Source of the DNA: Bartonella sp. AR 15-3 | Lineage (GTDB): Bacteria; Pseudomonadota; Alphaproteobacteria; Rhizobiales; Rhizobiaceae | Assembly (NCBI RefSeq): GCF_002022445.1 | Contig: NZ_MUYE01000001.1 | Location: 1,433,501-1,497,500, forward strand | Reading direction: 5' to 3' | DNA length: 64,000 bases | Part shown: in pieces, positions 32,248 to 42,109 of the stretch | Position numbering within the stretch: the stretch's first letter is position 1 | How the letters are laid out: every line of letters starts with the position of its first letter | Translations under genes and position numbers: made by a program | Notes under the pieces: generated by a model | Seen by the model: the letters and a program-made list of their open reading frames with translations, nothing else | Databases searched by the model: none | What the model was told of the DNA's origin: nothing

Positions 32248-33009
32248 ATGTTAATTGAACAATTTATCTGTCGAAAAGATAATTTCGGTATTCTCATTCA
32301 TGACGAAAAAAGCGGTTACACAGCTGCGATTGACGCGCCTGAAAGCAATGCAATTCACGACATGTTAAAGCAGCGTAACTGGACACTTCAATTTATTTTT
32401 GTCACTCATCATCATCATGATCATATAGAAGCACTGGCAGAATTAAAACAAGTCTATAATGCTATGATTATTGGACCAGAAGCAGAAAGAAAAAAAATTA
32501 CCCCTCTTGATTATGCACTACAACCTGACGAAAATTTTTGTTTTGGGACATACACTCTTACGGCTCTTTCAACACCTGGACATACATTAGGAGCATTATC
32601 CTATTATTTTTCTCAGGCCAATTTACTCTTTACTGGAGATACACTTTTTTCGCTTGGTTGTGGGCGTCTTTTTGAAGGAACACCTTCACAAATGTTAACA
32701 TCCTTAAAAAAACTCCGTCAACTTCCTGATGAAACAATTCTTTATTGCGGACATGAATACACTCAAATAAATGCTCTTTTCGCATTGACTATTGATCCCC
32801 AAAATAGAAAACTTCATCAAAGAGTAGAAGAGGTTTTTTCGTTACGTGCACAAAATGCTATGACTTTACCAACAACTTTAGGAAAAGAAAAAGAAACGAA
32901 TCCATTTCTTCGTTGGGATGCTTCTATTTTACGAAAAAATCTTGCAATGGAAAAAGCAACAGATGAAGAAGTTTTTGCTGAAATCCGTAGAAGAAAAGAT
33001 AATTTTTAG
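32248..33009 (+). CDS. gloB: Hydroxyacylglutathione hydrolase (glyoxalase II)
   Basis: A 253-residue metallo-beta-lactamase-fold enzyme with the metal motif H54-x-H56-x-D58-H59 (THHHHDHIE), a second histidine in STPGHTLG, an aspartate in FTGDTLF and the C-terminal CGHEYT. It hydrolyses S-lactoylglutathione to lactate and glutathione, completing methylglyoxal detoxification. It is convergent with parB, 88 nt away; I see no strong terminator between them. Confidence 0.93.
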   Translation: MLIEQFICRKDNFGILIHDEKSGYTAAIDAPESNAIHDMLKQRNWTLQFIFVTHHHHDHIEALAELKQVYNAMIIGPEAERKKITPLDYALQPDENFCFGTYTLTALSTPGHTLGALSYYFSQANLLFTGDTLFSLGCGRLFEGTPSQMLTSLKKLRQLPDETILYCGHEYTQINALFALTIDPQNRKLHQRVEEVFSLRAQNAMTLPTTLGKEKETNPFLRWDASILRKNLAMEKATDEEVFAEIRRRKDNF

Positions 33010-33097
33010 CTATATTCATGATAATTATCCTCTCTTTCTTAAAGAACAATCTGAAATTCAGTTTTAAATACATCTAATTGGATTTATTATCTTTAGA

Positions 33098-34006
33098 TTA
33101 GCTTTGCAAGCGTCGACAAATATCATCTAATTGCTCTAATGAAGAATAATGAATCTTTAAATCACCACCTTTTTTACCATGACGAATGATGACTTTCATT
33201 CCGATCACATCGGTAAGTAATTTTTCTAAGGATTGTGTTTCTATATCTTTTTTAAATGGAATTTGTTTTTTTATCTTAGAATTTCCGTACTCTTGTACAA
33301 GTATTTCTGTTTGACGCACAGAGAGTCCTTCACGAATAACCTTTTCAGCTAATTCTTGTGGATTTTCAACTGTAATAAGGCAGCGTGCATGGCCAGTCGA
33401 AATTTGACCGCTTATTAAAAATTGTTGCACTTTTTGTGGCAGCTTTAACAAGCGAAGGGTGTTTGTAACGTGACTACGACTTTTTCCAATAATTTCAGCT
33501 AAATCTGCTTGAGTATATCCATGTTCATTTAATAAAAGCTCATATCCCATTCCTTCTTCAATAGGATTAAGGTCAGTCCGTTGAACATTTTCAATAATTG
33601 CTAATTCCAAAGCAGTTTTATCATCTACATCGCGAATAATAACCGGTAATTGATTTAAATTAGCTTGTTGTGCAGCCCGCCATCTTCGTTCACCAGCAAT
33701 TAATTGAAATTGATTAGGGTGAGTACGTGAAGGTCTAACAATAATGGGTTGAACAATCCCATGCTGGCGAATTGATTGCACTAAATCATCAAGTTCCGCA
33801 TCGGTAAACTGACGTCTTGGATTATTTGGATTACGAGAAATAAATTCAATAGGAACAAACCTTTCAGAAGCGATAGGAGCAACACTTGGTTTTGACGTGA
33901 ATTTGTCAAAACTTGCTGAATATGCAGGATTGCCGTTTAAGTTGATATCCCCAATCAATGCCGCTAACCCACGTCCTAGTCTTTTTTTTGATTGATCATC
34001 ACTCAT
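33098..34006 (-). CDS. parB: Chromosome partitioning protein ParB
   Basis: A 302-residue ParB: N-terminal ParA-contact segment (KRLGRGLAALIGD), CTP-binding ParB/Srx domain with GERRWRAA, and a helix-turn-helix (YTQADLAEIIGKSRSHVTN) that reads parS, then a C-terminal dimerisation domain. It spreads around parS and guides origin segregation with ParA. Two parS-like sites lie within 3.5 kb (35433-35448, 37480-37495). It is separated from parA by about 40 nt. Confidence 0.96.
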   Translation of the reverse strand: MSDDQSKKRLGRGLAALIGDINLNGNPAYSASFDKFTSKPSVAPIASERFVPIEFISRNPNNPRRQFTDAELDDLVQSIRQHGIVQPIIVRPSRTHPNQFQLIAGERRWRAAQQANLNQLPVIIRDVDDKTALELAIIENVQRTDLNPIEEGMGYELLLNEHGYTQADLAEIIGKSRSHVTNTLRLLKLPQKVQQFLISGQISTGHARCLITVENPQELAEKVIREGLSVRQTEILVQEYGNSKIKKQIPFKKDIETQSLEKLLTDVIGMKVIIRHGKKGGDLKIHYSSLEQLDDICRRLQS

Positions 34007-34047
34007 AATTTTTCTCTTTAACTTTTTACAATTATTTTTTACACTTT

Positions 34048-34845
34048 CTAAGCTGCAACTTGTCCTTGTTTTTCACGTTGAATAACTTCCGATGCTAACC
34101 GCAAATAGGCTTGGCTACCAGCACATTTGAGATCATAAAGTAATACTGGTTTGCCAAAAGAAGGAGCTTCAGATACACGTACATTACGTGGAATAACAGT
34201 ACGATAAACTTTTTCTCCCATAAAAGAGCGAACATCTTCAACAACTTGATTTGAAAGATTATTCCGTCCATCATACATTGTTAAAACAATACCCTGAATT
34301 TCTAAAGATGTATTTAAAACAGACCGTACTTGTTTTACAGTTTCAAGTAATTGGCTTAAACCTTCAAGAGCTAAAAATTCACATTGCATTGGCACTAGAA
34401 CAGAATTTGCAGCTCCCATAGCATTTAATGTCAAAAGATTAAGAGAAGGAGGACAATCAATTAAAATATAGTTAAATTTTGTGGTTATTTTGTCGTCATG
34501 ACAAAGAGCCTTACGCAATCGTTGAATACGATCTTGTGAAGAAGCAATTTCCATTTCAATGCCTAATAAATCAAGTGTAGACGGGACAATATGCAGATTA
34601 GGCACAGCTGTATTCAAAGCAGCATCTGCAACTGAAACTCCAGAAACTAAAACATCATAAGATGATAAAGGACGACTATTACGATCTATTCCCAAAGCTG
34701 TACTTGCATTTCCTTGTGGATCAATATCCATAATAAGAATGTTTTTACCAACAGCAGCCAAAGCTGTTGCAAGATTAACTGTTGTTGTTGTTTTTCCTAC
34801 CCCACCTTTTTGGTTTGCAATAGCGATAATTCGTGTTTCGCTCAT
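34048..34845 (-). CDS. parA: Chromosome partitioning ATPase ParA
   Basis: A 265-residue deviant-Walker ATPase with KGGVGKT at residues 13-19, switch DIDPQGNAS and YILIDCPPSL. It binds nonspecific DNA in its ATP form and moves ParB-parS complexes. Its start overlaps the end of rsmG by 4 nt. The rsmG-parA-parB order near the origin is standard. Confidence 0.97.
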   Translation of the reverse strand: MSETRIIAIANQKGGVGKTTTTVNLATALAAVGKNILIMDIDPQGNASTALGIDRNSRPLSSYDVLVSGVSVADAALNTAVPNLHIVPSTLDLLGIEMEIASSQDRIQRLRKALCHDDKITTKFNYILIDCPPSLNLLTLNAMGAANSVLVPMQCEFLALEGLSQLLETVKQVRSVLNTSLEIQGIVLTMYDGRNNLSNQVVEDVRSFMGEKVYRTVIPRNVRVSEAPSFGKPVLLYDLKCAGSQAYLRLASEVIQREKQGQVAA

Positions 34846-35501
34846 TTTGCTTTACCCTTTTTACATGATCGAACATGAGAAATTTCTAAGATAACAGAAT
34901 TTTCATCAATTTTACTTTCATGTTTTAGCAGATCAAAGTGCCAATTGGCAGTAGCATTTTTTATTTCTTTAACGTAATCCCTACCTTTTTGCAAAAGAGC
35001 AATTGTTTTTTGTGTTAACCAAGGTGACATAAAGTGTAAAAGAGTGTCTAATGAAGCTAAACCTCTTGCTGTTAAGATATCCGGTTTTTTTATTTTTTCA
35101 TATACATCTTCGATTCTACAATGATGAACTGTTGCTGGAAGGTTAAGTTGTGCAATAACATTTCGTAAAAAAGCTGCTTTTTTTCCATTACTTTCAACTA
35201 AATCAATATGTCCACCTTTTTTCTCCTTGAGAAAAATAGCAATAACAATAGCAGGAAAACCTCCTCCTGATCCAAGATCACACCAATGTAAAAATTGACT
35301 TTTTAAAGGATAAATTTGTGCAGAATCTAAAATATGACGTGTCCATAAAATTGGTATTGTTGTAGCAGAGATCAAATTAATATGTATATTCCATTGAATT
35401 ACTAAAGTTTCAAATTCTATTAAATGTTTTATCGTTTCACGTGAAACGGAGGGTATTATTTTTAAAGTATCTTGATATTTTTGTTCTGAAGAAATAATCA
35501 T
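34842..35501 (-). CDS. rsmG: 16S rRNA (guanine527-N7)-methyltransferase
   Basis: The 219-residue SAM-dependent enzyme has WCDLGSGGGFPAIVIA as its SAM motif and conserved TARGLASLD. It makes m7G527 in 16S rRNA. The N-terminal SVSRETIKHL (about residues 18-27) is encoded across a parS sequence at 35433-35448, so the same bases serve partitioning and coding. It overlaps mnmG (TAATG) and parA (ATGA). Confidence 0.95.
   Translation of the reverse strand: MIISSEQKYQDTLKIIPSVSRETIKHLIEFETLVIQWNIHINLISATTIPILWTRHILDSAQIYPLKSQFLHWCDLGSGGGFPAIVIAIFLKEKKGGHIDLVESNGKKAAFLRNVIAQLNLPATVHHCRIEDVYEKIKKPDILTARGLASLDTLLHFMSPWLTQKTIALLQKGRDYVKEIKNATANWHFDLLKHESKIDENSVILEISHVRSCKKGKAK
35433..35448. promoter_or_regulatory. 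parS: parS site inside rsmG
   Basis: CGTTTCACGTGAAACG is a perfect palindrome whose inner 14 bases match the universal parS core (TGTTTCACGTGAAACA); only the outermost pair differs. It lies within the rsmG reading frame, about 0.6 kb from parA. Confidence 0.88.
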
Positions 35502-37369
35502 TAAGCTAATTTCGCTTTTTCACGTCGTTGGCGTTGAATATATGTAAGGATTAATGATAATGCTGCTGGTGTCATACCATCAATTTTCTGTGCATCAGCA
35601 ATTGACCGCGGTGATATTTGTTGAATTTTTGCTTTTAACTCATTCGAAAGACCAGAAATTTCTTGAAAATTAAGAGAAGAAGGTATTTCTAAACGCTCAT
35701 CTCGTTGAAGAGCTATAATATCTTGTGTTTGTCTTTCTAAATAGACCGCATACTGAGCTTCAATTTCCAAAGCTTCAGCTGTTTTAGCGTCAATTGAACG
35801 TAATTGTGGCCAAAAATGTGCAAGACGAGCTACACTCATATGAGGACGTGCTAAAAGATCATAAGCAGAACGTCTAATTCCATCATGATTTATTTGCAAG
35901 CCATGAATAGATGCTTCGTTAGGTGTTAAAAAAAGTTTTTGACACATTAAACGTGCTTGATCAAGAAGCTGTTGTTTTTGTTGATAACGAATCCAACGAA
36001 TCTGGCTAACAATTCCCCATTTTTGGGCTAAAGGTGTTAAACGAGTATCCGCATTATCAGCTCGAAGTGATAAACGAAATTCAGCCCGTGATGTAAACAT
36101 TCGATAAGGTTCACAAATCCCTCGTGAAACTAAATCATCTATCATAACACCTATATAAGCTGTAGAACGACTTAAAATAATTTCTTCCAAACCACCAACC
36201 TGACGAGCCGCATTTAAGCCAGCTAAAAGACCTTGAGCAGCTGCTTCTTCATAGCCTGTTGTACCATTAATTTGTCCGGCTAAAAATAAACCTGGCAAAG
36301 ATTTTAATTCTAAAGTTTTGGAAAGTTGTCTAGGATCAACAAAGTCATATTCAATTGCATAGCCAGGTTGTAAAATTTCGACATTTTCTAGTCCTTCAAT
36401 TGTTCTCAAAAAAGAGAATTGTATTTCTTCAGGAAGAGATGTGGAGATACCATTGGGATAAATCGTATCATTATCTAATCCTTCTGGCTCCAGAAAAATT
36501 TGATGTCCATCACGATCACCAAATTTGATAATTTTATCTTCAATCGAAGGACAATATCGTGGTCCTAATCCTTCAATAGCTCCAGAATATAATGCTGATT
36601 TATGAATATTCTCACGAATGATTTGATGCGTTTTTTCATTTGTTCGTGTTATTGCACATTCAATTTGAGGCTGCTCAATTTTCTCTGTTAATAAAGAAAA
36701 CGGAATAGGTTCTTCATCAGCCTGTTGTTTAGGAAGTTTATTCCAAGAAATTGTTTTTTTGCTAAGACGAGCAGGTGTTCCTGTTTTTAATCGTCTAAGA
36801 TGCACACCATAATTTTCCAGATGTTCAGCGAGTTGTATGCTTGCTCTCTCCCCCATGCGACCAGCAGGCCATATTTTATTACCAATATGGATAAGTCCAC
36901 GTAAAAACGTGCCCGTTGTTAAAACAACTGCATTCGAAAGAATCTTTCCCTTTTTTTTTAAAAAGACACCTGATATATGATCATCTTTAACAATTAAATC
37001 AATAACTTCATCTTCAATAAGAATTAAATTATCTTGTTTCTGTAATAGTTGTTGAATTTTATTTTTATACAATTCTCTATCAGCTTGTGTACGTGGACCT
37101 CTCACTGCTGGTCCTTTTCGTCTATTAAGAAGCCTAAACTGAATTCCGGCAGCATCTGCAGCTTGCCCCATCAAACCATCTAAAGCATCTATTTCACGAA
37201 CTAAATGTCCTTTTCCAAGTCCACCAATAGCTGGATTACATGACATCGTTCCAAGTGTTGATACTTGATATGTAACAAGTGCTGTCCTTGCTCCAACACG
37301 TGCTGAAGCTGAAGCTGCTTCACAACCAGCGTGTCCACCTCCTATAACAATGACATCATATGATTGCAT
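35501..37369 (-). CDS. mnmG: tRNA uridine-5-carboxymethylaminomethyl(34) synthesis protein MnmG
   Basis: A 622-residue FAD protein with [10 protein letters not shown] (residues 10-19), [31 protein letters not shown] and a C-terminal helical domain. With MnmE it adds the cmnm5 group to U34 of certain tRNAs. It is followed by rsmG with a one-base TAATG overlap. The order mnmE-mnmG-rsmG-parA-parB is typical of alphaproteobacterial origins. Confidence 0.97.
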   Translation of the reverse strand: MQSYDVIVIGGGHAGCEAASASARVGARTALVTYQVSTLGTMSCNPAIGGLGKGHLVREIDALDGLMGQAADAAGIQFRLLNRRKGPAVRGPRTQADRELYKNKIQQLLQKQDNLILIEDEVIDLIVKDDHISGVFLKKKGKILSNAVVLTTGTFLRGLIHIGNKIWPAGRMGERASIQLAEHLENYGVHLRRLKTGTPARLSKKTISWNKLPKQQADEEPIPFSLLTEKIEQPQIECAITRTNEKTHQIIRENIHKSALYSGAIEGLGPRYCPSIEDKIIKFGDRDGHQIFLEPEGLDNDTIYPNGISTSLPEEIQFSFLRTIEGLENVEILQPGYAIEYDFVDPRQLSKTLELKSLPGLFLAGQINGTTGYEEAAAQGLLAGLNAARQVGGLEEIILSRSTAYIGVMIDDLVSRGICEPYRMFTSRAEFRLSLRADNADTRLTPLAQKWGIVSQIRWIRYQQKQQLLDQARLMCQKLFLTPNEASIHGLQINHDGIRRSAYDLLARPHMSVARLAHFWPQLRSIDAKTAEALEIEAQYAVYLERQTQDIIALQRDERLEIPSSLNFQEISGLSNELKAKIQQISPRSIADAQKIDGMTPAALSLILTYIQRQRREKAKLA

Positions 37370-37479
37370 TTAATTCATTCCATAAAGAATTGATTTTAAA
37401 TCTCATATAAAAGAGAATGTATAAAATACATAATATTATATTATAAATCTGTCTATCAATAATTACAGAAAAATTAAAA

Positions 37480-37495
37480 TGTTTCACGTGAATCA
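37480..37495. promoter_or_regulatory. parS: parS-like site between mnmE and mnmG
   Basis: TGTTTCACGTGAATCA differs from the consensus TGTTTCACGTGAAACA at one position and ends immediately before the mnmE stop codon. It is about 3.2 kb from the candidate oriC and 2 kb from the rsmG copy. Confidence 0.8.
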
Positions 37496-38803
37496 TTATT
37501 TACCGACACAAAATCGCGAAAAAATAGTGTCAAGTAAATCTTCAATATCAATATCACCTGTAATTCGTCCAAGCGCATGACTTGCTCGACGGAGGTGTTC
37601 TGCGCGTAAACTTAAATCAAGAGAAAAAGAATTCAATGATGCATTAATTTCCTCAACAACCTCCTTCAATAATTGAAGTTGCCTTTTTCTTGCTGGAATA
37701 ACATTTCCAATTTCAGTATTACGACGCAAACAAAATAATTCAATTTCTTTTATAAAATAATCAAAATTTAAGCCATTTAATGTCGAAAATTGTATTGGCC
37801 AGCGTGTTTTATCGCCTTCACAAAGATCGATTTTATTACCTACATGCCAAATCTCAGCTGAAGTCTTTGGTAAAAGAACTTCTTGAGGATTATTCATATC
37901 ATAAACAAAAATAACTAAGTCAGCTTCTATAATGTTTTTTTTTGTAGTTTCTATTCCCAATAATTCTATCTTATTTTCTGTCTCTCTTAACCCAGCAGTA
38001 TCGGTAAAAAAAACAGGCAAACCACCAAGTATCAATCTAACTTCTAAAGCATCACGTGTTGTTCCTTCTTCTTCTGATACAATAGCAATAGATCTTCCAG
38101 AAAGACGATTGATAATACTTGATTTTCCACAATTTGGAGCACCTACGATAGCAATTCTAATTCCATCATTTAAAATACTTGCACGCTCTCCTGCAGAAAT
38201 ATGTTCATATAGTGAATCTCGCAGTTTCTCTATATCTTGCCAAACCTTACCAGACACAGAATTAGGAATATCACTTTCATCAGAAAAGTCGAGCTCTGCT
38301 TCTATTAAAGCACGCGCTGTTATGAGTCTTTGGCGCCAATCACGATAAAGTTTTGTTAAAGTACCATTTGTTCCTATAATAGCTAAACGTCTTTGACTTT
38401 CCGTTTCTGCTTGAATTAAATCAGCAAGACTTTCTGCTTGAATTAAATCTAATTTACCTTCAACAAATGCTCGACGTGAAAATTCTCCCGCTTCTGCAAG
38501 ACGACAGTTTTCAAAAGTAATTAATTCATCAAAAAAACGATTAACGACAGCTTTGCTTCCATGTAAATGAAATTCTGCACAGTCTTCTCCTGTAAAACTA
38601 TGAGGTGCAGGAAAAAAAACTGTTAAAGCAGAATCTAAGAAACTTCCATCACGAGCAATAAGATCTCCATAATGCATCAATCGCGCTTTAGGCAAACAAC
38701 CACAAAGTGTCTTAACAATATTCCTAACCTGAGGACCAGAAAGTCGAACAATTGCAACTCCTGAAGGCAACAACCCACTTGAGATAGCAAAGATTGTATC
38801 CAC
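37496..38803 (-). CDS. mnmE: tRNA modification GTPase MnmE
   Basis: The 435-residue protein has an N-terminal formyl-THF-binding domain (FAISSGLLPSGVAIVRLSG), a helical domain interrupted by a G domain with GAPNCGKSS (221-229), EGTTRD and DTAGLRE, and the C-terminal C-V-G-K motif (432-435) needed for catalysis. It works with MnmG on tRNA wobble uridines. The start codon is GTG. It lies 29 nt downstream of rho. Confidence 0.97.
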   Translation of the reverse strand: MDTIFAISSGLLPSGVAIVRLSGPQVRNIVKTLCGCLPKARLMHYGDLIARDGSFLDSALTVFFPAPHSFTGEDCAEFHLHGSKAVVNRFFDELITFENCRLAEAGEFSRRAFVEGKLDLIQAESLADLIQAETESQRRLAIIGTNGTLTKLYRDWRQRLITARALIEAELDFSDESDIPNSVSGKVWQDIEKLRDSLYEHISAGERASILNDGIRIAIVGAPNCGKSSIINRLSGRSIAIVSEEEGTTRDALEVRLILGGLPVFFTDTAGLRETENKIELLGIETTKKNIIEADLVIFVYDMNNPQEVLLPKTSAEIWHVGNKIDLCEGDKTRWPIQFSTLNGLNFDYFIKEIELFCLRRNTEIGNVIPARKRQLQLLKEVVEEINASLNSFSLDLSLRAEHLRRASHALGRITGDIDIEDLLDTIFSRFCVGK

Positions 38804-38832
38804 AGATTTAATCCTAATTCAAAACAAAAAAA

Positions 38833-40098
38833 TTACGTATTCATTGAATCAAAAAATTCACTATTATTTTTTGTTTGTTTTAATTTATCTATTAAGAATT
38901 CAATAGCATCTGTTACACTCATAGGTGCTAATATACGACGAAGAACAAAAATCTTATGTAAATCTTGACGAGCTACTAAAAGTTCTTCTTTACGTGTCCC
39001 TGATTTTAGAATATCCATAGCTGGAAAAGTACGTTTATCAGCAACTTTACGATCAAGAACTATTTCTGAATTACCAGTTCCTTTAAACTCTTCAAATATA
39101 ACTTCATCCATACGGCTTCCCGTATCTATTAAAGCTGTTGCTATAATAGTTAGAGATCCACCTTCTTCAATATTACGAGCTGCACCAAAAAAACGCTTAG
39201 GACGTTGTAAAGCATTCGCATCCACACCACCTGTTAAAACCTTTCCTGATGAAGGAACAACAGTATTATACGCACGTCCAAGACGTGTAATTGAATCAAG
39301 AAGAATAACGACATCACGTCCGTATTCAACTAATCTCTTAGCTTTTTCAATAACCATTTCGGCTACTTGTACGTGACGTATTGCTGGTTCATCAAAAGTA
39401 GAAGAAATAACTTCTCCTTTTACAGAACGTTGCATATCAGTAACTTCTTCTGGCCGCTCATCTATTAACAAAACAATAAGATAACATTCAGGATGATTTG
39501 TTGTAATAGAATGAGCAATATTTTGCAATAAAACTGTTTTTCCTGTTCGCGGTGGTGCAACAATCAAACCTCTTTGCCCTTTTCCTAAAGGAGATATCAA
39601 ATCAATTACTCGCGATGACATATCTTTATCTGTAGGGTTTTGCACTTCCATCTGGAAACGTTCATTTGAATAAAGAGGAGTAAGATTATCAAAATGAATT
39701 TTATAACGAATTTTTTCAGGATCTTCAAAATTAATTGTATTAACTTTAAGAAGGGCAAAATAACGCTCTCCTTCTTTTGGCCCTCGTATCGGACCTTCAA
39801 CGGTATCTCCTGTCTTTAATGAAAAATTTTGTATCTGTGTTGGTGAAAGATAAATATCATCTGGTCCTGGAAGATAATTAGCATCAGCCGATCGAAGAAA
39901 TCCAAATCCATCTTGTAAAACTTCAACAACACCTTCACCTATAATTTCTACCTTTTGTAAGGTAAGTTTTTTCAAAATAGCAAACATTAATTCTTGTTTG
40001 CGCATTAATGAAGCATTTTCAACTTCTAATGTTTCAGCAAAAGAAACAAGTTCAACTGGATTTTTACTTTTGAGTTCTTGTAATTTCATTTCTTGCAT
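38833..40098 (-). CDS. rho: Transcription termination factor Rho
   Basis: From the ATG at 40098 ([14 protein letters not shown], the usual rhizobial start) the protein has 421 residues: an N-terminal helical and cold-shock RNA-binding domain ([20 protein letters not shown]) and an ATPase domain with APPRTGKT and [12 protein letters not shown] longer reading from 40203 runs into the origin region and is rejected. Rho terminates transcripts 5'-3'. In relatives hem genes commonly lie near here; none is present. Confidence 0.96.
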   Translation of the reverse strand: MQEMKLQELKSKNPVELVSFAETLEVENASLMRKQELMFAILKKLTLQKVEIIGEGVVEVLQDGFGFLRSADANYLPGPDDIYLSPTQIQNFSLKTGDTVEGPIRGPKEGERYFALLKVNTINFEDPEKIRYKIHFDNLTPLYSNERFQMEVQNPTDKDMSSRVIDLISPLGKGQRGLIVAPPRTGKTVLLQNIAHSITTNHPECYLIVLLIDERPEEVTDMQRSVKGEVISSTFDEPAIRHVQVAEMVIEKAKRLVEYGRDVVILLDSITRLGRAYNTVVPSSGKVLTGGVDANALQRPKRFFGAARNIEEGGSLTIIATALIDTGSRMDEVIFEEFKGTGNSEIVLDRKVADKRTFPAMDILKSGTRKEELLVARQDLHKIFVLRRILAPMSVTDAIEFLIDKLKQTKNNSEFFDSMNT

Positions 40099-40203
40099 AA
40101 AATATGCTCTTTGATTAATGGGGGAACTGTTTCTAGAATTTAAAAAGGAAAAGAATATTCCTATAGATAAGGATATCATATACTCAACTTTTTTAAACTG
40201 CAA

Positions 40204-40683
40204 GCATTACTCAATCATAAATATTAAAGAAAAAACAGATTTGTTCTCTGAAAGAGTTTTTTCATAAGTTATTTTAGGTAATATATCCTTTAGCCCTTTA
40301 TAATAAGATCCTATTTAAGCTCAAATGAACTTAATAGTTAGAGTATATATCATTCATACCTTAATAAAAGCATATTGATTAGACGCTGGAATATATAATA
40401 AATAAATTTAAAATTTAAAAAGATTCTTCTTATTAAAACCTGTGTTTAGTGTGAATTATTATTTACACTTTATTTATCCTCAATTTTATCAACAAGGAAA
40501 AAGAAAAAATAACAATAATAAATAAACTTTTAAGAGTATTATCTTTGTTTTTTTCCACAGGGTGAATTTATTTATTATTTTTTTTGAATTTGTGCATAAT
40601 TATAATAATTTTTATAAAAAAATTTAGTTTTCTAAAATTTATAAAATTTTATACACATTTATTAACAAGGGATTAAATTTTCT
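40204..40683. other. oriC: Candidate chromosomal replication origin (oriC)
   Basis: This very AT-rich gap between divergent rho and ppsR holds two matches to TTATNCACA (TTATGCACA on the minus strand, 40591-40599; TTATACACA, 40649-40657) and one-mismatch boxes TTATCCTCA (40474-40482), TTATCAACA (40486-40494), TTTTCCACA (40551-40559) and, reversed, TAATTCACA (40450-40458). A perfect CtrA-type site follows at 40662-40676. parABS lies within 7 kb and the genes point away on both sides. The position beside rho matches alphaproteobacterial origins. Confidence 0.78.
40662..40676. promoter_or_regulatory. CtrA-type binding site
   Basis: TTAA-CAAGGGA-TTAA is an exact match to the TTAA-N7-TTAA consensus of the cell-cycle regulator CtrA. 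It begins 5 bp after a DnaA box and ends 7 bp before the ppsR start, so it could repress origin firing, ppsR transcription, or both. Confidence 0.65.
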
Positions 40684-41547
40684 GTGGGTGAAAAAAAATT
40701 TTTCCATTTGTATATGATTTCTGATGCAACAGGAGAGACATTAATTTCTGCTGGAAGAGCTGTAGCATCGCAATATAAGATAAGGCAGGCTATAGAACAT
40801 GTTTATCCAATGATTCGCAGTAAAATGCAGTTGCAGCGAGTTATTAATGAGATAAGAAAAAAACCAGGGATTGTTCTTTACACTATTATAGATAAAGAAA
40901 TTAAACAGTTGATTGATGAGACTTGCGCAAAAATATCTATCCCTTGTGTTGATATATTAGATCCTATTTTTAATGTTTTTCAATCTTATATTGGAATACC
41001 TAAAAATTTACGTGTAAGTGCACAACATGAACTTAATGCAGATTATTTTCGTCGTATTAAGGCTTTAGATTTTACAATAGAGCATGATGATGGGCAATCT
41101 CCTAATAGTTTATTAGATGCGGATGTAATTCTTATAGGTATTTCAAGGACTTCTAAAACACCAACAAGTATTTACTTAGCAAATCGTGGAGTTAAAACCG
41201 CTAATATTCCTCTTATTCAAGGAATTGATTTACCAAAAACCATTTTTGAAGCAAGTAATGCTTTAATTGTTGGTTTTATTGCTTCAGCTGAAAGAATTTC
41301 ACATATTCGTGAAAATAGAGATTTAGGAGATGATTTTTTTATAGAGAGTTATACTGATCGTATTAGTATAGCGGAAGAGCTTATTTATACAAAACGTATT
41401 TGTGAACGTTTTTCTTGGCCTATTATTGATGTTACAAGGCGTTCCATTGAAGAGACAGCCGCGGCTGTTCTTGAACTTTTATCACAATTTCGCGAAGGAA
41501 AAAAAGAAAAAAATGATAAAAAAATCATTAATATTAGCATCTCTTAG
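40684..41547 (+). CDS. ppsR: Pyruvate, phosphate dikinase regulatory protein (kinase/pyrophosphorylase)
   Basis: A 287-residue DUF299 protein with FHLYMISDATGETLISAGRAVASQY near the start and the P-loop-like GISRTSKTPTSIYLANRG. Family members switch pyruvate phosphate dikinase or PEP synthetase on and off by ADP-dependent phosphorylation of a threonine. It uses a GTG start just after the CtrA-type site. Its last 35 bases overlap maf. It is the first gene to the right of the origin. Confidence 0.9.
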   Translation: MGEKKFFHLYMISDATGETLISAGRAVASQYKIRQAIEHVYPMIRSKMQLQRVINEIRKKPGIVLYTIIDKEIKQLIDETCAKISIPCVDILDPIFNVFQSYIGIPKNLRVSAQHELNADYFRRIKALDFTIEHDDGQSPNSLLDADVILIGISRTSKTPTSIYLANRGVKTANIPLIQGIDLPKTIFEASNALIVGFIASAERISHIRENRDLGDDFFIESYTDRISIAEELIYTKRICERFSWPIIDVTRRSIEETAAAVLELLSQFREGKKEKNDKKIINISIS

Positions 41548-42109
41548 TCCTTATCGCGCCCAGCTATTAAAAAAAGCCGGTTTAAAATTTTCTGTTGAAG
41601 GAGCTTCTTTTGACGAAAGAGAAATAGAAAAAATAGCAAAAATAGAGAAACCTGAAAAACTCAGTTGCTTTCTTGCAAATATGAAAGCAAAAAATGTTTC
41701 TGATCGTTTTCCTAACACATTAGTAATTGGTTGTGATCAAGTCTTTGATTTTGAAGGTAAAATTCTTCATAAAGTAAAAAACGATCAGGAAGCACATCAA
41801 CGTTTACTTATTTTGTCAGGAAAAAAACATATTCTTCATAGTGCCATTTCTTTAGTTCGAAATGGTGAAGAAATTTGGACTGAGGTTTTTAGTGCTTACA
41901 TGATGGTACGTTCTCTTTCACCCAAATTTATTGAAAGTTATTTAGCACGTGTAGGAATAGATGTTTTAAGAAGTACAGGAATCTATCAGATTGAAGGAGA
42001 AGGAATCCGCCTTTTTGAAAAAATTGAAGGAGATTTTTTTACTATTGTTGGTTTACCTTTACTACCTTTATTAATAAAATTACGTCATTTAGGAATTATT
42101 GATGACTGA
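41513..42109 (+). CDS. maf: Maf-like nucleotide pyrophosphatase
   Basis: Starting at ATG 41513, inside the end of ppsR, the 198-residue protein reads SLILASLSPYRAQLLKKAGL, with VIGCDQVFDFEG (catalytic aspartate) and GIYQIEGEGIRLFEKIEGDFFTIVGLP, a normal Maf/Ham1-like fold. Maf proteins hydrolyse dTTP, UTP or modified nucleotides. A longer reading from 41402 lies entirely over ppsR and is rejected. The next 760 bases lack an intact gene. Confidence 0.9.
   Translation: MIKKSLILASLSPYRAQLLKKAGLKFSVEGASFDEREIEKIAKIEKPEKLSCFLANMKAKNVSDRFPNTLVIGCDQVFDFEGKILHKVKNDQEAHQRLLILSGKKHILHSAISLVRNGEEIWTEVFSAYMMVRSLSPKFIESYLARVGIDVLRSTGIYQIEGEGIRLFEKIEGDFFTIVGLPLLPLLIKLRHLGIIDD

Noticed and set aside
37932-38348. 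Plus-strand open frame of 138 codons within mnmE
   Set aside because: Antisense to a fully conserved gene, without its own recognisable motifs.
40099-40203. N-terminal extension of Rho
   Set aside because: Family proteins begin at [10 protein letters not shown]; the extension lies in the origin region and is unlike Rho.
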